From contig NZ_SLZR01000019.1 of the NCBI RefSeq assembly GCF_004341165.1, positions 1 to 59,768 of the forward strand: a stretch of DNA of 59,768 bases. Reading direction: 5' to 3'. Positions 8,009 to 15,343 of the stretch are shown here, piece by piece. The stretch comes from Reinekea marinisedimentorum. Its GTDB lineage: Bacteria > Pseudomonadota > Gammaproteobacteria > Pseudomonadales > Natronospirillaceae. A program made the translations under genes and the position numbers. The notes beneath the pieces were generated by a model. That model made no database searches. It saw only the letters and a list, made by a program, of their open reading frames with translations, and was not told the origin of the DNA. Each line of letters begins with the position of its first letter. Position 1 is the stretch's first letter.

Positions 8009-8812
8009 TTAATTCCCGGTACTTTTATAAAACTGCAGGCTGTAACGCCAGTACAGCATGGCCAAGCCAAACAGTGCAAAGCCAACCGCTGGGGCGATGT
8101 ACATATACAAGGCCGGGAACTCTGCCATATCTGTTTTATGCAGTAAAAACTGCGATGGAAAGTAATTTACGAAGGCAAATGGCACGATGTATATCAGCAG
8201 GATTTTTATTGAAGCGTGGAAAATACTGATCGGGTAGCCGGCAAACTTTCGGGTATTCCAGTACAAAATTTGGCGCAGGTTTGAAACGCTGATAAAGGTA
8301 AAACTCAATGATGCCATCAGCAGGAAAATGGCGGCCTGAATAAGGACGCCGCCGATGATCGCCAGCGCGCAGTACGTAATATTTATTGCGCTCCAGCTAA
8401 CGTTTACCTGAAATGCAGAATAGAGGAACAGTAACAGACCTAAACTGCCGTGGCCGATGGCCGCAAACCAATCAACCTTTGCCACAATAATCTGGAAAAT
8501 AAGACCGCGCGGCCGCAACAGGTAGCGGTCGAATGAGCCGATTCTGACCAGCCCTTCAAAATCGCGCAGGCCGGTAAAAAACAGTATGAACAAGCCATAG
8601 GTGAAGAAAATATAGCTGTACAGAAACAGCAGCTCGTACATTTCCCAGCCGTTAATTGAACCAAAGCGCAACAGCATAAAATAGATGACGGCAATGGTAG
8701 CGCCCTCGCGCAGAAATACGGCAAGCGACACCAGAATAGCGTTCAGCTTGTACTGAAAGCGTTCTTTGATTGTCAGTACAGAGTAGTGTTTAAACAGACT
8801 CAACCATTCCAT
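8009..8812 (-). CDS. ABC-2 type exporter permease (COG3694-like)
   Basis: This 267-residue membrane protein has about six hydrophobic segments and no soluble domain. It starts MEWLSLFKHYSVLTIKERFQYKLN, with the amphipathic N-terminal helix and R-F-D-R-Y-L-L-R-P (here S-F-D-R-Y-L-L-R-P-R-G near residue 94) typical of the DUF990/ABC2_membrane_6 permeases. It is the third gene of a compact minus-strand set: ATPase, permease (276-residue ORF), this permease, with only 3 bp between the two permeases. The three probably assemble as one exporter with two different membrane subunits and one ATPase dimer. The transported molecule is unknown. Confidence 0.85.
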   Translation of the reverse strand: MEWLSLFKHYSVLTIKERFQYKLNAILVSLAVFLREGATIAVIYFMLLRFGSINGWEMYELLFLYSYIFFTYGLFILFFTGLRDFEGLVRIGSFDRYLLRPRGLIFQIIVAKVDWFAAIGHGSLGLLLFLYSAFQVNVSWSAINITYCALAIIGGVLIQAAIFLLMASLSFTFISVSNLRQILYWNTRKFAGYPISIFHASIKILLIYIVPFAFVNYFPSQFLLHKTDMAEFPALYMYIAPAVGFALFGLAMLYWRYSLQFYKSTGN

Positions 8813-8815
8813 TAT

Positions 8816-9622
8816 TCAGCCTCCCTGAACGACGATACGCTGTTTACCCATAGACCACAGCAGGTGACTGATGCCCAACATGGCGATAATCCAGAGCAGT
8901 TGCTGGGTAAAGTAGATGCCGGCTTCGGCCGGAGGAATGTCGCCCAGATACAGCCGGGTGGGAATAAAGTAAATAGCGCCAAAGGGGGTGTAGCTGACAA
9001 AGCTGGCTATTTTTTCCGGCAAAAACCAGATGGGGATGACGGCACCGGAAAGTACGGTGATCAGCACATTTTTAATGGTGGACAGGCTCCAGACATTCAT
9101 GACCCAGAACGATAAAAACTGCACAATGGAACTGAGCATCCACAATACGCCAAAGCCCAGTGAAATGCTGATTAAAAACAGCAAAAACGGCAGCACACCC
9201 GCGGGTGGAAGAACATCGGTTGCGAGGCTGAAGATGATAACCGCCGGTAAGAAGTTCGATAATATCCGGAAGGTAATTTCACCCAGTGCCTCAGCCAGTA
9301 ATTGCAGGCGGAAGCTGACCGGCTTCAGCAGCGTAAAAGAAATAGAGCCATCCTTAATCAGCTTAGAAACCGCCTGGTCATTAATAAAGTATGCATTCGA
9401 TAAGCCCTGGCCGATGACAATGGTGGTAATGACCATGGGCAGGCTGATGCCTTCAACGCTGGCATTGCCGCCGTAGAGTGTTTGCCAGATCAGGCAGGCG
9501 ATAAACAACTGAATGCAGGTGTTCAGCAAACCCAGAACGTAGTCGAATTTATACACCAGCTTGCTTAGAAAAATGGTTTTGGTGTACATCAGGTACACGC
9601 TAAAATTAAATTCCTTTTTCAT
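8816..9622 (-). CDS. ABC-2 type exporter permease (COG4587-like)
   Basis: I place the start at the ATG at 9622 (MKKEFNFSVYL..., 268 residues) rather than an upstream TTG at 9646; the ATG version overlaps the ATPase stop codon by 17 bp and has CGGGAAA upstream. It has about six membrane segments, a K-D-G-S-I-S-F-T-L-L-K-P-V loop equivalent to the R-Y-L-L-R-P loop in the neighbouring permease, and a P-I-W-F-L-P motif common to this group. It is likely the partner subunit of the 8009-8812 permease, driven by the ATPase at 9606-10589. Confidence 0.85.
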   Translation of the reverse strand: MKKEFNFSVYLMYTKTIFLSKLVYKFDYVLGLLNTCIQLFIACLIWQTLYGGNASVEGISLPMVITTIVIGQGLSNAYFINDQAVSKLIKDGSISFTLLKPVSFRLQLLAEALGEITFRILSNFLPAVIIFSLATDVLPPAGVLPFLLFLISISLGFGVLWMLSSIVQFLSFWVMNVWSLSTIKNVLITVLSGAVIPIWFLPEKIASFVSYTPFGAIYFIPTRLYLGDIPPAEAGIYFTQQLLWIIAMLGISHLLWSMGKQRIVVQGG

Positions 9623-10589
9623 AAATTTCCCGAATAATTTGCTCAATACCCTGCTCGGTAATGCTGATGTCTAAAACGGCATGCTCTGCCAGCAGCGCCT
9701 GCACCAGGTCTTTCACGGCGACCTGGTCACTGGAGAAAGAAAACTCAATCACGTGGTTTGGCTTGAGTTTTTGGCTGACGCCGGGAATGCTGTATACGCA
9801 GGCAGGGGATTCAAACTGAACAATCAGCTTTTTTTCGTTACCGAACGTGCTTTTTATACCCTCAACGGTACCGTCATAAAGTTTTCGGCCCTTGTCGATA
9901 ATGATCAGCCGTTGGCAAACCTGTTCAATATCCTGCATATCGTGGGTTGTGAAGATAACGGTCACCTGCATCTCACGATTGAGGTAGCGGACAAACTCGC
10001 GGATTTTTTCTTTCGCCACCACATCCAGGCCAATGGTAGGCTCATCAAAGAACACCAGCTCGGGCTTATGCAGCAGCGAGGCGGCGATATCTGCACGCAT
10101 TCTTTGGCCTAAAGAAAGTTGACGAACGGGTTGTTCGATAAAGCCCGACATATCCAGAATGTCGGTGAACTGCTCGAGTGTCTGGTTAAATTGCTGATCG
10201 GGTATCTGATAGATTTTTTGCAGTAAATAGAAGCTATCGAGCACGGGTAAATCCCACGACAGCTGAGACTTCTGCCCAAAAACGGCGCCTATTTTCGCGA
10301 CATACTGCTTACGGTCTTTTTGCGGGTGAACCCCTAATGCCGTAATAGAACCCTCGGTTGGGGCCAGAATGCCGGTCAGCATCTTGATGGTCGTGGATTT
10401 GCCCGCGCCGTTAGCACCAATAAAACCAACAGCATCGCCGCGGTTAATGCGGAAGCTGATGTCAGAAACCGCCTGCTTGTATTCAAATTTCGGAACAATC
10501 AGGTTTGCCATATGGCCGAGAAACCCCTTCGGCCGCTTATTGATTTTAAACTCTTTCTTCAGGGCGCTGCATTCAATGACCGTATCCAT
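9606..10589 (-). CDS. ABC transporter ATP-binding protein (COG4586-like)
   Basis: This 327-residue ATPase has Walker A G-A-N-G-A-G-K-S-T, a Q-loop (V-F-G-Q-K), signature L-S-L-G-Q-R-M-R, Walker B L-V-F-F-D-E-P-T-I-G-L-D and a switch histidine (T-T-H-D-M). A C-terminal extension of about 85 residues follows the core domain. The insertion of about 30 residues before the P-loop (G-H-M-A-N-L-I-V-P-K-F-E-Y-K-Q-A-V) is characteristic of the COG4586 group that pairs with DUF990 permeases. It is the first gene of the three-gene exporter operon and faces the M48 gene across a divergent promoter region. Confidence 0.92.
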   Translation of the reverse strand: MDTVIECSALKKEFKINKRPKGFLGHMANLIVPKFEYKQAVSDISFRINRGDAVGFIGANGAGKSTTIKMLTGILAPTEGSITALGVHPQKDRKQYVAKIGAVFGQKSQLSWDLPVLDSFYLLQKIYQIPDQQFNQTLEQFTDILDMSGFIEQPVRQLSLGQRMRADIAASLLHKPELVFFDEPTIGLDVVAKEKIREFVRYLNREMQVTVIFTTHDMQDIEQVCQRLIIIDKGRKLYDGTVEGIKSTFGNEKKLIVQFESPACVYSIPGVSQKLKPNHVIEFSFSSDQVAVKDLVQALLAEHAVLDISITEQGIEQIIREIYEKGI

Positions 10590-10831
10590 TGTCTCGCCAT
10601 ATCCCTATTGTCAATTTGAGCAGGGAATGGTAACCCGAACGCAATTAGAAAATTTGATTCGGGTCACTGGCAGCTAAGACAAAAAACGACAGCGCTACAC
10701 GAAAACTGCACAATACGTCGCAAAATCGGTATAAGATAGCCGCAATTAAAGGCGCCTTGCTACACTCAATTTTAGCGCTGTTAGAACAGCGGCGAATTAG
10801 AACCCGTCGTATCAGGGGTGTTACCAGAAAT

Positions 10832-12040
10832 ATGACTAAAGATTTAACAGTGCTTGCTGCTCAGAGCAGCTACGACTGTCATGCGTTTCACGAAAGCCTG
10901 AAAGGCGGTAAGTCGTCAGGCACTCTGGCCATCAGTGCCTCCGGTTTAAAATTCAACATTCAGGGCAAAACCGTCAGCCTTCCCTTTGAACGCCTGGAAA
11001 TAAAGATGGGCGGTGCCAGCAACCGGCTGGTGTTCTTCAGTCATCCGGCCTTTCCCGACTGGTCTTTCTACAGCAGCGATCGCAAGGTTTTAAAAGACCC
11101 TCAGTTAAAACAGCACAATGCGCTGGCGCGGCATGTGAAGCGTGCAACCAACGTGCGTAAAAAGGCTTGGGCGGTTTTCTGGGCAGTCTGTTTATTAATT
11201 ATTGCCATACCGGCGTTGCTGCTGCTTCGCATGGACATTCTCACGAAATACGTTGCCGCCAAAATACCTGCGCAATGGGAGGAAAGCCTGGGTGAGTCTG
11301 CTATGGCTCAGTACCGTATTGGGCAGCAGCTTATGCCTGAAGACGAGGCAAACGAGATTTTACAGCCGCTGCTGGAACCCTTAATGGCGAACCTCGCTTC
11401 TGATCGCTATCAGTATGAGTTTCACATCGTCAACGACAGCAGTGTTAATGCCTTTGCCTTGCCGGGCGGCCAGGTGGTGATTAATTCTGCATTGATATTA
11501 ACGGCGGAGTCGGCTCCGGAATTGCTGGGTGTGGTCGCGCATGAAATCAGCCATGTGCAGGAACAGCATGGCGTGCGCAATGTCATCGGCAGTGCCGGTA
11601 CTTTTCTGGTGGTCTCGGCACTGGTAGGCGATGCCAGTGGTTTAATCGCCACGCTCAGTGGTGCAGCCCCATTGCTGCTTAATCAGAGTTACTCGCGTCG
11701 CTTTGAAACCGAGGCCGATGTGAAAGGCTTCGGGCTGCTGGTCGATGCCAATATTGACCCACAGGGTTTAACCAATTTTTTCGAGCGGCTAATGCTTGAA
11801 GAGCAAAAACAATTAGAGAGCATCGACAACGAAGATGCCCGTAATGCACTGGAAGCCGTAACGGCGCTTTTATCAACGCACCCGACAAACGATGCACGTA
11901 TTCAACGGTTGAATAAGTTAACCGCAGAGCTGGCATCAAACAGAGAGTTTTTGGATTTATCCAGGGAGTTTAGTCAACTGCAATCACTGGTTAAGCAGTT
12001 TGTAACTGAAAACAATGAAGAGGAATTGTTGCGTGAATAG
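10832..12040 (+). CDS. Membrane-anchored M48-family zinc metalloprotease
   Basis: I prefer the ATG at 10832 (402 residues) over a TTG 75 bp upstream. The N-terminal 100 residues form a beta-rich domain with G-T-L-A-I-S-A-S-G-L-K-F and a W-S-F-Y-S-S-D motif (PH/GRAM-like in appearance; I believe this is the conserved domain seen ahead of some bacterial M48 peptidases). A single membrane segment follows (about 111-131), then the peptidase domain with H-E-I-S-H (His237, His241) and the third zinc ligand in E-T-E-A-D (Glu292). A-F-A-L-P-G-G-Q-V precedes the zinc helix as in Oma1/YcaL/BepA relatives. Its stop overlaps the first of three AIM24 genes, indicating coexpression. Confidence 0.9.
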   Translation: MTKDLTVLAAQSSYDCHAFHESLKGGKSSGTLAISASGLKFNIQGKTVSLPFERLEIKMGGASNRLVFFSHPAFPDWSFYSSDRKVLKDPQLKQHNALARHVKRATNVRKKAWAVFWAVCLLIIAIPALLLLRMDILTKYVAAKIPAQWEESLGESAMAQYRIGQQLMPEDEANEILQPLLEPLMANLASDRYQYEFHIVNDSSVNAFALPGGQVVINSALILTAESAPELLGVVAHEISHVQEQHGVRNVIGSAGTFLVVSALVGDASGLIATLSGAAPLLLNQSYSRRFETEADVKGFGLLVDANIDPQGLTNFFERLMLEEQKQLESIDNEDARNALEAVTALLSTHPTNDARIQRLNKLTAELASNREFLDLSREFSQLQSLVKQFVTENNEEELLRE

Positions 12041-12740
12041 TGAGCAAGAAGATCTGCACGAAGTTGCCCTTAAAGGACACCTATCCGGCAAAATTCGTGG
12101 TTCTCAGGCTTTTTCTTATGTCGATATCGATTTAGAGCCTGGCGAGTCACTGACAACGGAAACCGATGCTATGTCGAGCATGGATGCCGATGTTGATTTA
12201 ACGGCAGCCTTTAATGGCGGTTTTTTCAGTGGTCTGGCGCGTAAGTTTTTTGGTGGTGAATCGCTGTTTATCAGTCGTTTTACCAACAATACCGATCAGT
12301 CGCGTCGCGTTACCTTTGTGCAACCAAACCCGGGGGAAATACGCTGTAAAACCCTGAACGATGAAACACTCTATTTGCAGCCGGGGGCTTATCTGGCATC
12401 CAGCGACGGTGTGAAGCTGGGGCTTTCCTGGGCGGGGTTCATTTCATTTATTTCACGCGAAGGCCTGTTCCGGTTGAAGGTCAGCGGCACGGGTGATGTG
12501 TTTTATGGCGCCTATGGCGCGTTACTGGAAAAGGAAGTAGACGGTGAGTACATCGTCGATACCAGTCACTTGGTTGCCTACGAACCGGGCGTCAGCCTGA
12601 AGCTGCAACTGGCCGGCGGCCTTTTTTCCAGCTTCTTCGGCGGCGAAGGCCTGGTCACACGAGTTGAGGGGCAGGGCAAAATTGTTGTGCAATCGCGCAG
12701 TATTTCCGGCCTGGCGGGTTGGTTAAACCCGAAGTTCTGA
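12033..12740 (+). CDS. AIM24-family protein, paralogue 1
   Basis: The likely start is the GTG at 12033, preceded by AGGAATTG and overlapping the M48 stop by 8 bp; this gives 235 residues. The protein is an all-beta AIM24/TIGR00266 (DUF124) domain: repeated glycine-rich hairpins with F-F-G-G-E-S-L-F-I (near residue 70), an L-Q-P-G-A-Y-L-A-S strand, D-G-E-Y-I-V-D-T and F-F-G-G-E-G-L-V-T-R near the C-terminus. No signal peptide or membrane segment. Family function is poorly defined; mitochondrial Aim24 affects inner-membrane organisation. Second gene of the M48-AIM24 operon. Confidence 0.85.
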   Translation: MNSEQEDLHEVALKGHLSGKIRGSQAFSYVDIDLEPGESLTTETDAMSSMDADVDLTAAFNGGFFSGLARKFFGGESLFISRFTNNTDQSRRVTFVQPNPGEIRCKTLNDETLYLQPGAYLASSDGVKLGLSWAGFISFISREGLFRLKVSGTGDVFYGAYGALLEKEVDGEYIVDTSHLVAYEPGVSLKLQLAGGLFSSFFGGEGLVTRVEGQGKIVVQSRSISGLAGWLNPKF

Positions 12741-12755
12741 TAAAGGATTGAACGC

Positions 12756-13439
12756 ATGAATATTGAATTGTTACATCGCCCCGGAAACACCGCTGCCAAG
12801 GTTACCCTGCAGCCGGGCGAAACCTGTACGGCCGAGTCCGGAGCCATGATCGCCATGAGCGGTCACATGGAAATTACCACCACGACCCATAAGAAAAAAT
12901 CCGGCAGCTTGTTGAAGGCTGTAAAACGCGTTTTTTCCGGTGAGTCGATTTTTCTTAACCACTTTGAGCCAACAGATAAACCGGGAGAGGTGTTCTTCGG
13001 TACCGATCTGGCCGGCGATATGATCGATTTAACGCTCGATAACGAAAACCTGATTGTGCAGAGCGGCTCTTTTCTGGCCTGTGAAGATTCCATCGATATC
13101 GGCTTTGGCTGGCAGGGTTTTAAAACCTTGTTTTCTGGTGAACGGGTGTTTTGGCTAAACCTGAAGGGTTCCGGAAAGGTGGTGCTTTCCTCATTTGGCG
13201 CTATCTACCCGGTTGAGGTGGATGGTGAATACATTGTCGATGGTGGTCATATCGTAGCCTTTAATGAAACGCTCGATTTCAGCATCAGTAAAGCCGGTAA
13301 GAGTTGGATTCACTCCTTCCTTGGCGGTGAAGGTCTAGTGTGTAAATTCAAAGGTAAGGGCACGGTCTGGTGCCAGTCTCATAATCCGGGCAGCTTCGGA
13401 CCGTTGCTTACCCCTAACTTACGTGCTCGCAAAGCCTAA
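12756..13439 (+). CDS. AIM24-family protein, paralogue 2
   Basis: This 227-residue protein is the second tandem AIM24 copy, 15 bp after the first. It shares the same landmarks: F-S-G-E-S-I-F-L-N, L-I-V-Q-S-G-S-F-L-A-C, G-W-Q-G-F-K-T-L-F-S-G-E-R-V-F-W, D-G-E-Y-I-V-D-G-G-H-I-V-A-F and L-G-G-E-G-L-V-C-K-F-K-G-K-G. Divergence between copies is large, so this is an old duplication rather than a recent one. Predicted to be cytoplasmic or peripheral to the membrane. Confidence 0.85.
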   Translation: MNIELLHRPGNTAAKVTLQPGETCTAESGAMIAMSGHMEITTTTHKKKSGSLLKAVKRVFSGESIFLNHFEPTDKPGEVFFGTDLAGDMIDLTLDNENLIVQSGSFLACEDSIDIGFGWQGFKTLFSGERVFWLNLKGSGKVVLSSFGAIYPVEVDGEYIVDGGHIVAFNETLDFSISKAGKSWIHSFLGGEGLVCKFKGKGTVWCQSHNPGSFGPLLTPNLRARKA

Positions 13440-13451
13440 AGGAGAACAGCA

Positions 13452-14456
13452 ATGACAACGGAAACTTGCGATATCGTACTCAGCGGTAAGTTAGTGAATG
13501 GAGCGGATAAAGACCAGGTACAGCAAAAACTGGGTACCTTGTTTAAAACCACCGAAGCAAAGATTGCAGAGCTGTTCACGCGTGCGCCAGTGGCGATTAA
13601 AAAATCGGTTGATGTCAGCACCGCTCAGAAGTATCAGCGCGCAATTGAAAAGGCCGGTGCTGAATGCGTTTTGAAAACACAGCAGCCCCCGGTTGCCAAA
13701 GAACAGCAGGAACCCTCATTGAGCCTGGTTCCGATGCCGGAGCAACAAGCCGAAAAAGTCGAGCCAACGGGGGTGCAGAAACCGAAGAAGCCGGGTTATG
13801 ACTTTGAAATTACCGGTCAGCCCGATTACAGCTTTTTAACGGTGCAGATCCCGGCAAACGAAACGCTCAAGGTGGAAGCCTCGGCCATGGCGACCATGGA
13901 CACCAACATCGAGATGAAAACCAAGCTGAAGGGTGGCTTTGGTCGATTCCTCACCGGTGAAAGCCTGTTTATAAACGATTTCACCGCCGCCAACGGCCCG
14001 GGCGAAATTGGCATAGCACCGGGCGCTCCGGGAGATTTACTGCACCAGTATCTGGATGGCAATACCATCTATCTGCAGAACTCAGCGTACGTTGCCTCAA
14101 CGGCCGACGTGACGGTTGAAAGCAAGTGGCAGGGCATGGTGAAGGGGTTCTTCTCCGGTGAAAGCTTGTTTTTAATTCGCTGCAGCGGCAAGGGTGACCT
14201 CTGGTTTAACACCTACGGTGCCATTATCGAGATCGACGTTGAAGACGACTATGTCGTTGATACCGGCAATATCGTTGCTTTCACCGAAGGGCTGGAATAT
14301 ACCATTCGCAAGGTTGGCGGTTATAAATCGCTGTTTTTCTCCGGCGAAGGGTTAGTGTGCCGCTTCAGTGGTAAAGGCAAGGTGTGGATTCAGACCCGCA
14401 GTGCTGCGGCCTTTGTTTCCTGGGCGCACTGGTTCCGCCCGGTTAAGCGTAAATAA
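13452..14456 (+). CDS. AIM24-family protein with extra N-terminal domain, paralogue 3
   Basis: This 334-residue protein has two parts. Residues 1-80 form a small alpha/beta domain (C-D-I-V-L-S-G-K-L, L-G-T-L-F-K-T-T-E-A-K, K-Y-Q-R-A-I-E-K-A-G-A-E-C). I have the impression similar sequences precede other gammaproteobacterial membrane-associated domains, but cannot name a family. A Pro/Glu/Gln-rich linker (about 80-110) leads to a complete AIM24 domain with L-T-G-E-S-L-F-I-N, F-F-S-G-E-S-L-F-L and F-S-G-E-G-L-V-C-R-F. A GGAGAA site precedes the ATG. It ends the four-gene cluster. Confidence 0.82.
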   Translation: MTTETCDIVLSGKLVNGADKDQVQQKLGTLFKTTEAKIAELFTRAPVAIKKSVDVSTAQKYQRAIEKAGAECVLKTQQPPVAKEQQEPSLSLVPMPEQQAEKVEPTGVQKPKKPGYDFEITGQPDYSFLTVQIPANETLKVEASAMATMDTNIEMKTKLKGGFGRFLTGESLFINDFTAANGPGEIGIAPGAPGDLLHQYLDGNTIYLQNSAYVASTADVTVESKWQGMVKGFFSGESLFLIRCSGKGDLWFNTYGAIIEIDVEDDYVVDTGNIVAFTEGLEYTIRKVGGYKSLFFSGEGLVCRFSGKGKVWIQTRSAAAFVSWAHWFRPVKRK

Positions 14457-14763
14457 CCCACTATTTGATGCGGCCCGTGGCGTCTGTCACTGGCTGCGTT
14501 CTTTTCATGTTCAAATTCTGCCTTTCTATCCGGCTTAATTACCCGGCTCGAATCATCAATTACCCGAGTCATCAATAAATTGTCATTTGTCTGTTCACAT
14601 CAGAACGCACAGAGCCACTGCCTGACCAATACTTATGGATGCCTGTCTGAATGGGTCAGTAGCATCTATAATTAAGTCATCATTATGATCAGGACGGCTG
14701 AGCGTTGTTCGACGACAATGGATGGCACTGATAGGGCTTTAAAGGATTGACCGGGAGGTTTAC
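14457..14763. other. 307-bp intergenic region without a recognised gene
   Basis: The region between the third AIM24 gene and the PAS-protein gene has no ORF that looks coding. It contains a short direct repeat, CGAATCATCAAT (14549-14560) and CGAGTCATCAAT (14565-14576). GGGAGG at about 14754 serves as ribosome binding site for the PAS gene. No clear terminator hairpin with a T-run was found. Confidence 0.45.
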
Positions 14764-15147
14764 TTGATTACAGACAGAGAAAAACTCATGGAGACCCGCA
14801 GGCACTGCAAGGATCTAAAACATACCGAAATAGCAGTGCAATCGCTTGATTTCAGCGGGTCAATACTGGATGTCAGCCCGGCCTGGCTGGATGCGATGGG
14901 TTACCAGCGTGAAGAAGTCATTGGCCGGCATTTTTTTGAATTTCTGGATAAGCAATCGCTGATGAAGGTCGATAGTTGCTTTCCGCGGTTAAAAGACTTT
15001 GGCTATGTAGATGCCGTGCCGTTGGGGTTGATGCGTAAAGATAAGTCCGTACTCAAGGTTACCCTAACCGGCACCTCCCTTTATGGTCCAAACGGCACTT
15101 TTATTCGTACCTTTTGCGAGCTGACACCCGCTGCGAATGAACAATAG
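14764..15147 (+). CDS. Single PAS-domain protein
   Basis: This 127-residue protein is nearly all one PAS domain: F-S-G-S-I-L-D-V-S-P-A-W-L-D-A-M-G-Y... with the G-Y-x-R-E-E-V-I-G-R-H-F-F-E-F motif near residue 45-60 and a C-terminal strand T-L-T-G-T-S-L-Y-G-P-N-G. No output domain is attached, so it would sense a ligand or redox state and pass the signal by protein contact. A TTG start at 14764 is chosen because a GGGAGG site sits 4-9 bp upstream; the first internal ATG is 24 bp later and has a poorer site. Partner unknown; a PAS-GGDEF protein is encoded 3 kb downstream. Confidence 0.75.
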   Translation: MITDREKLMETRRHCKDLKHTEIAVQSLDFSGSILDVSPAWLDAMGYQREEVIGRHFFEFLDKQSLMKVDSCFPRLKDFGYVDAVPLGLMRKDKSVLKVTLTGTSLYGPNGTFIRTFCELTPAANEQ

Positions 15148-15343
15148 GCGTTGGATTTCGTACGGTGAGTGAATTCAGGCGTTCACTCTTTAAATCATCA
15201 TATTTAACCGTTAGTCTGAGCCTTGGGTACTTCTGAACAGTTCACTTACGCAATGGCTCTGACTCATGTCTGCTCTCAGCCTGTTCAGGCAAAGCGTATT
15301 GTTCAGAGGAACCCTCGTTGCAGATTATCGTACTGGGGTTGTT

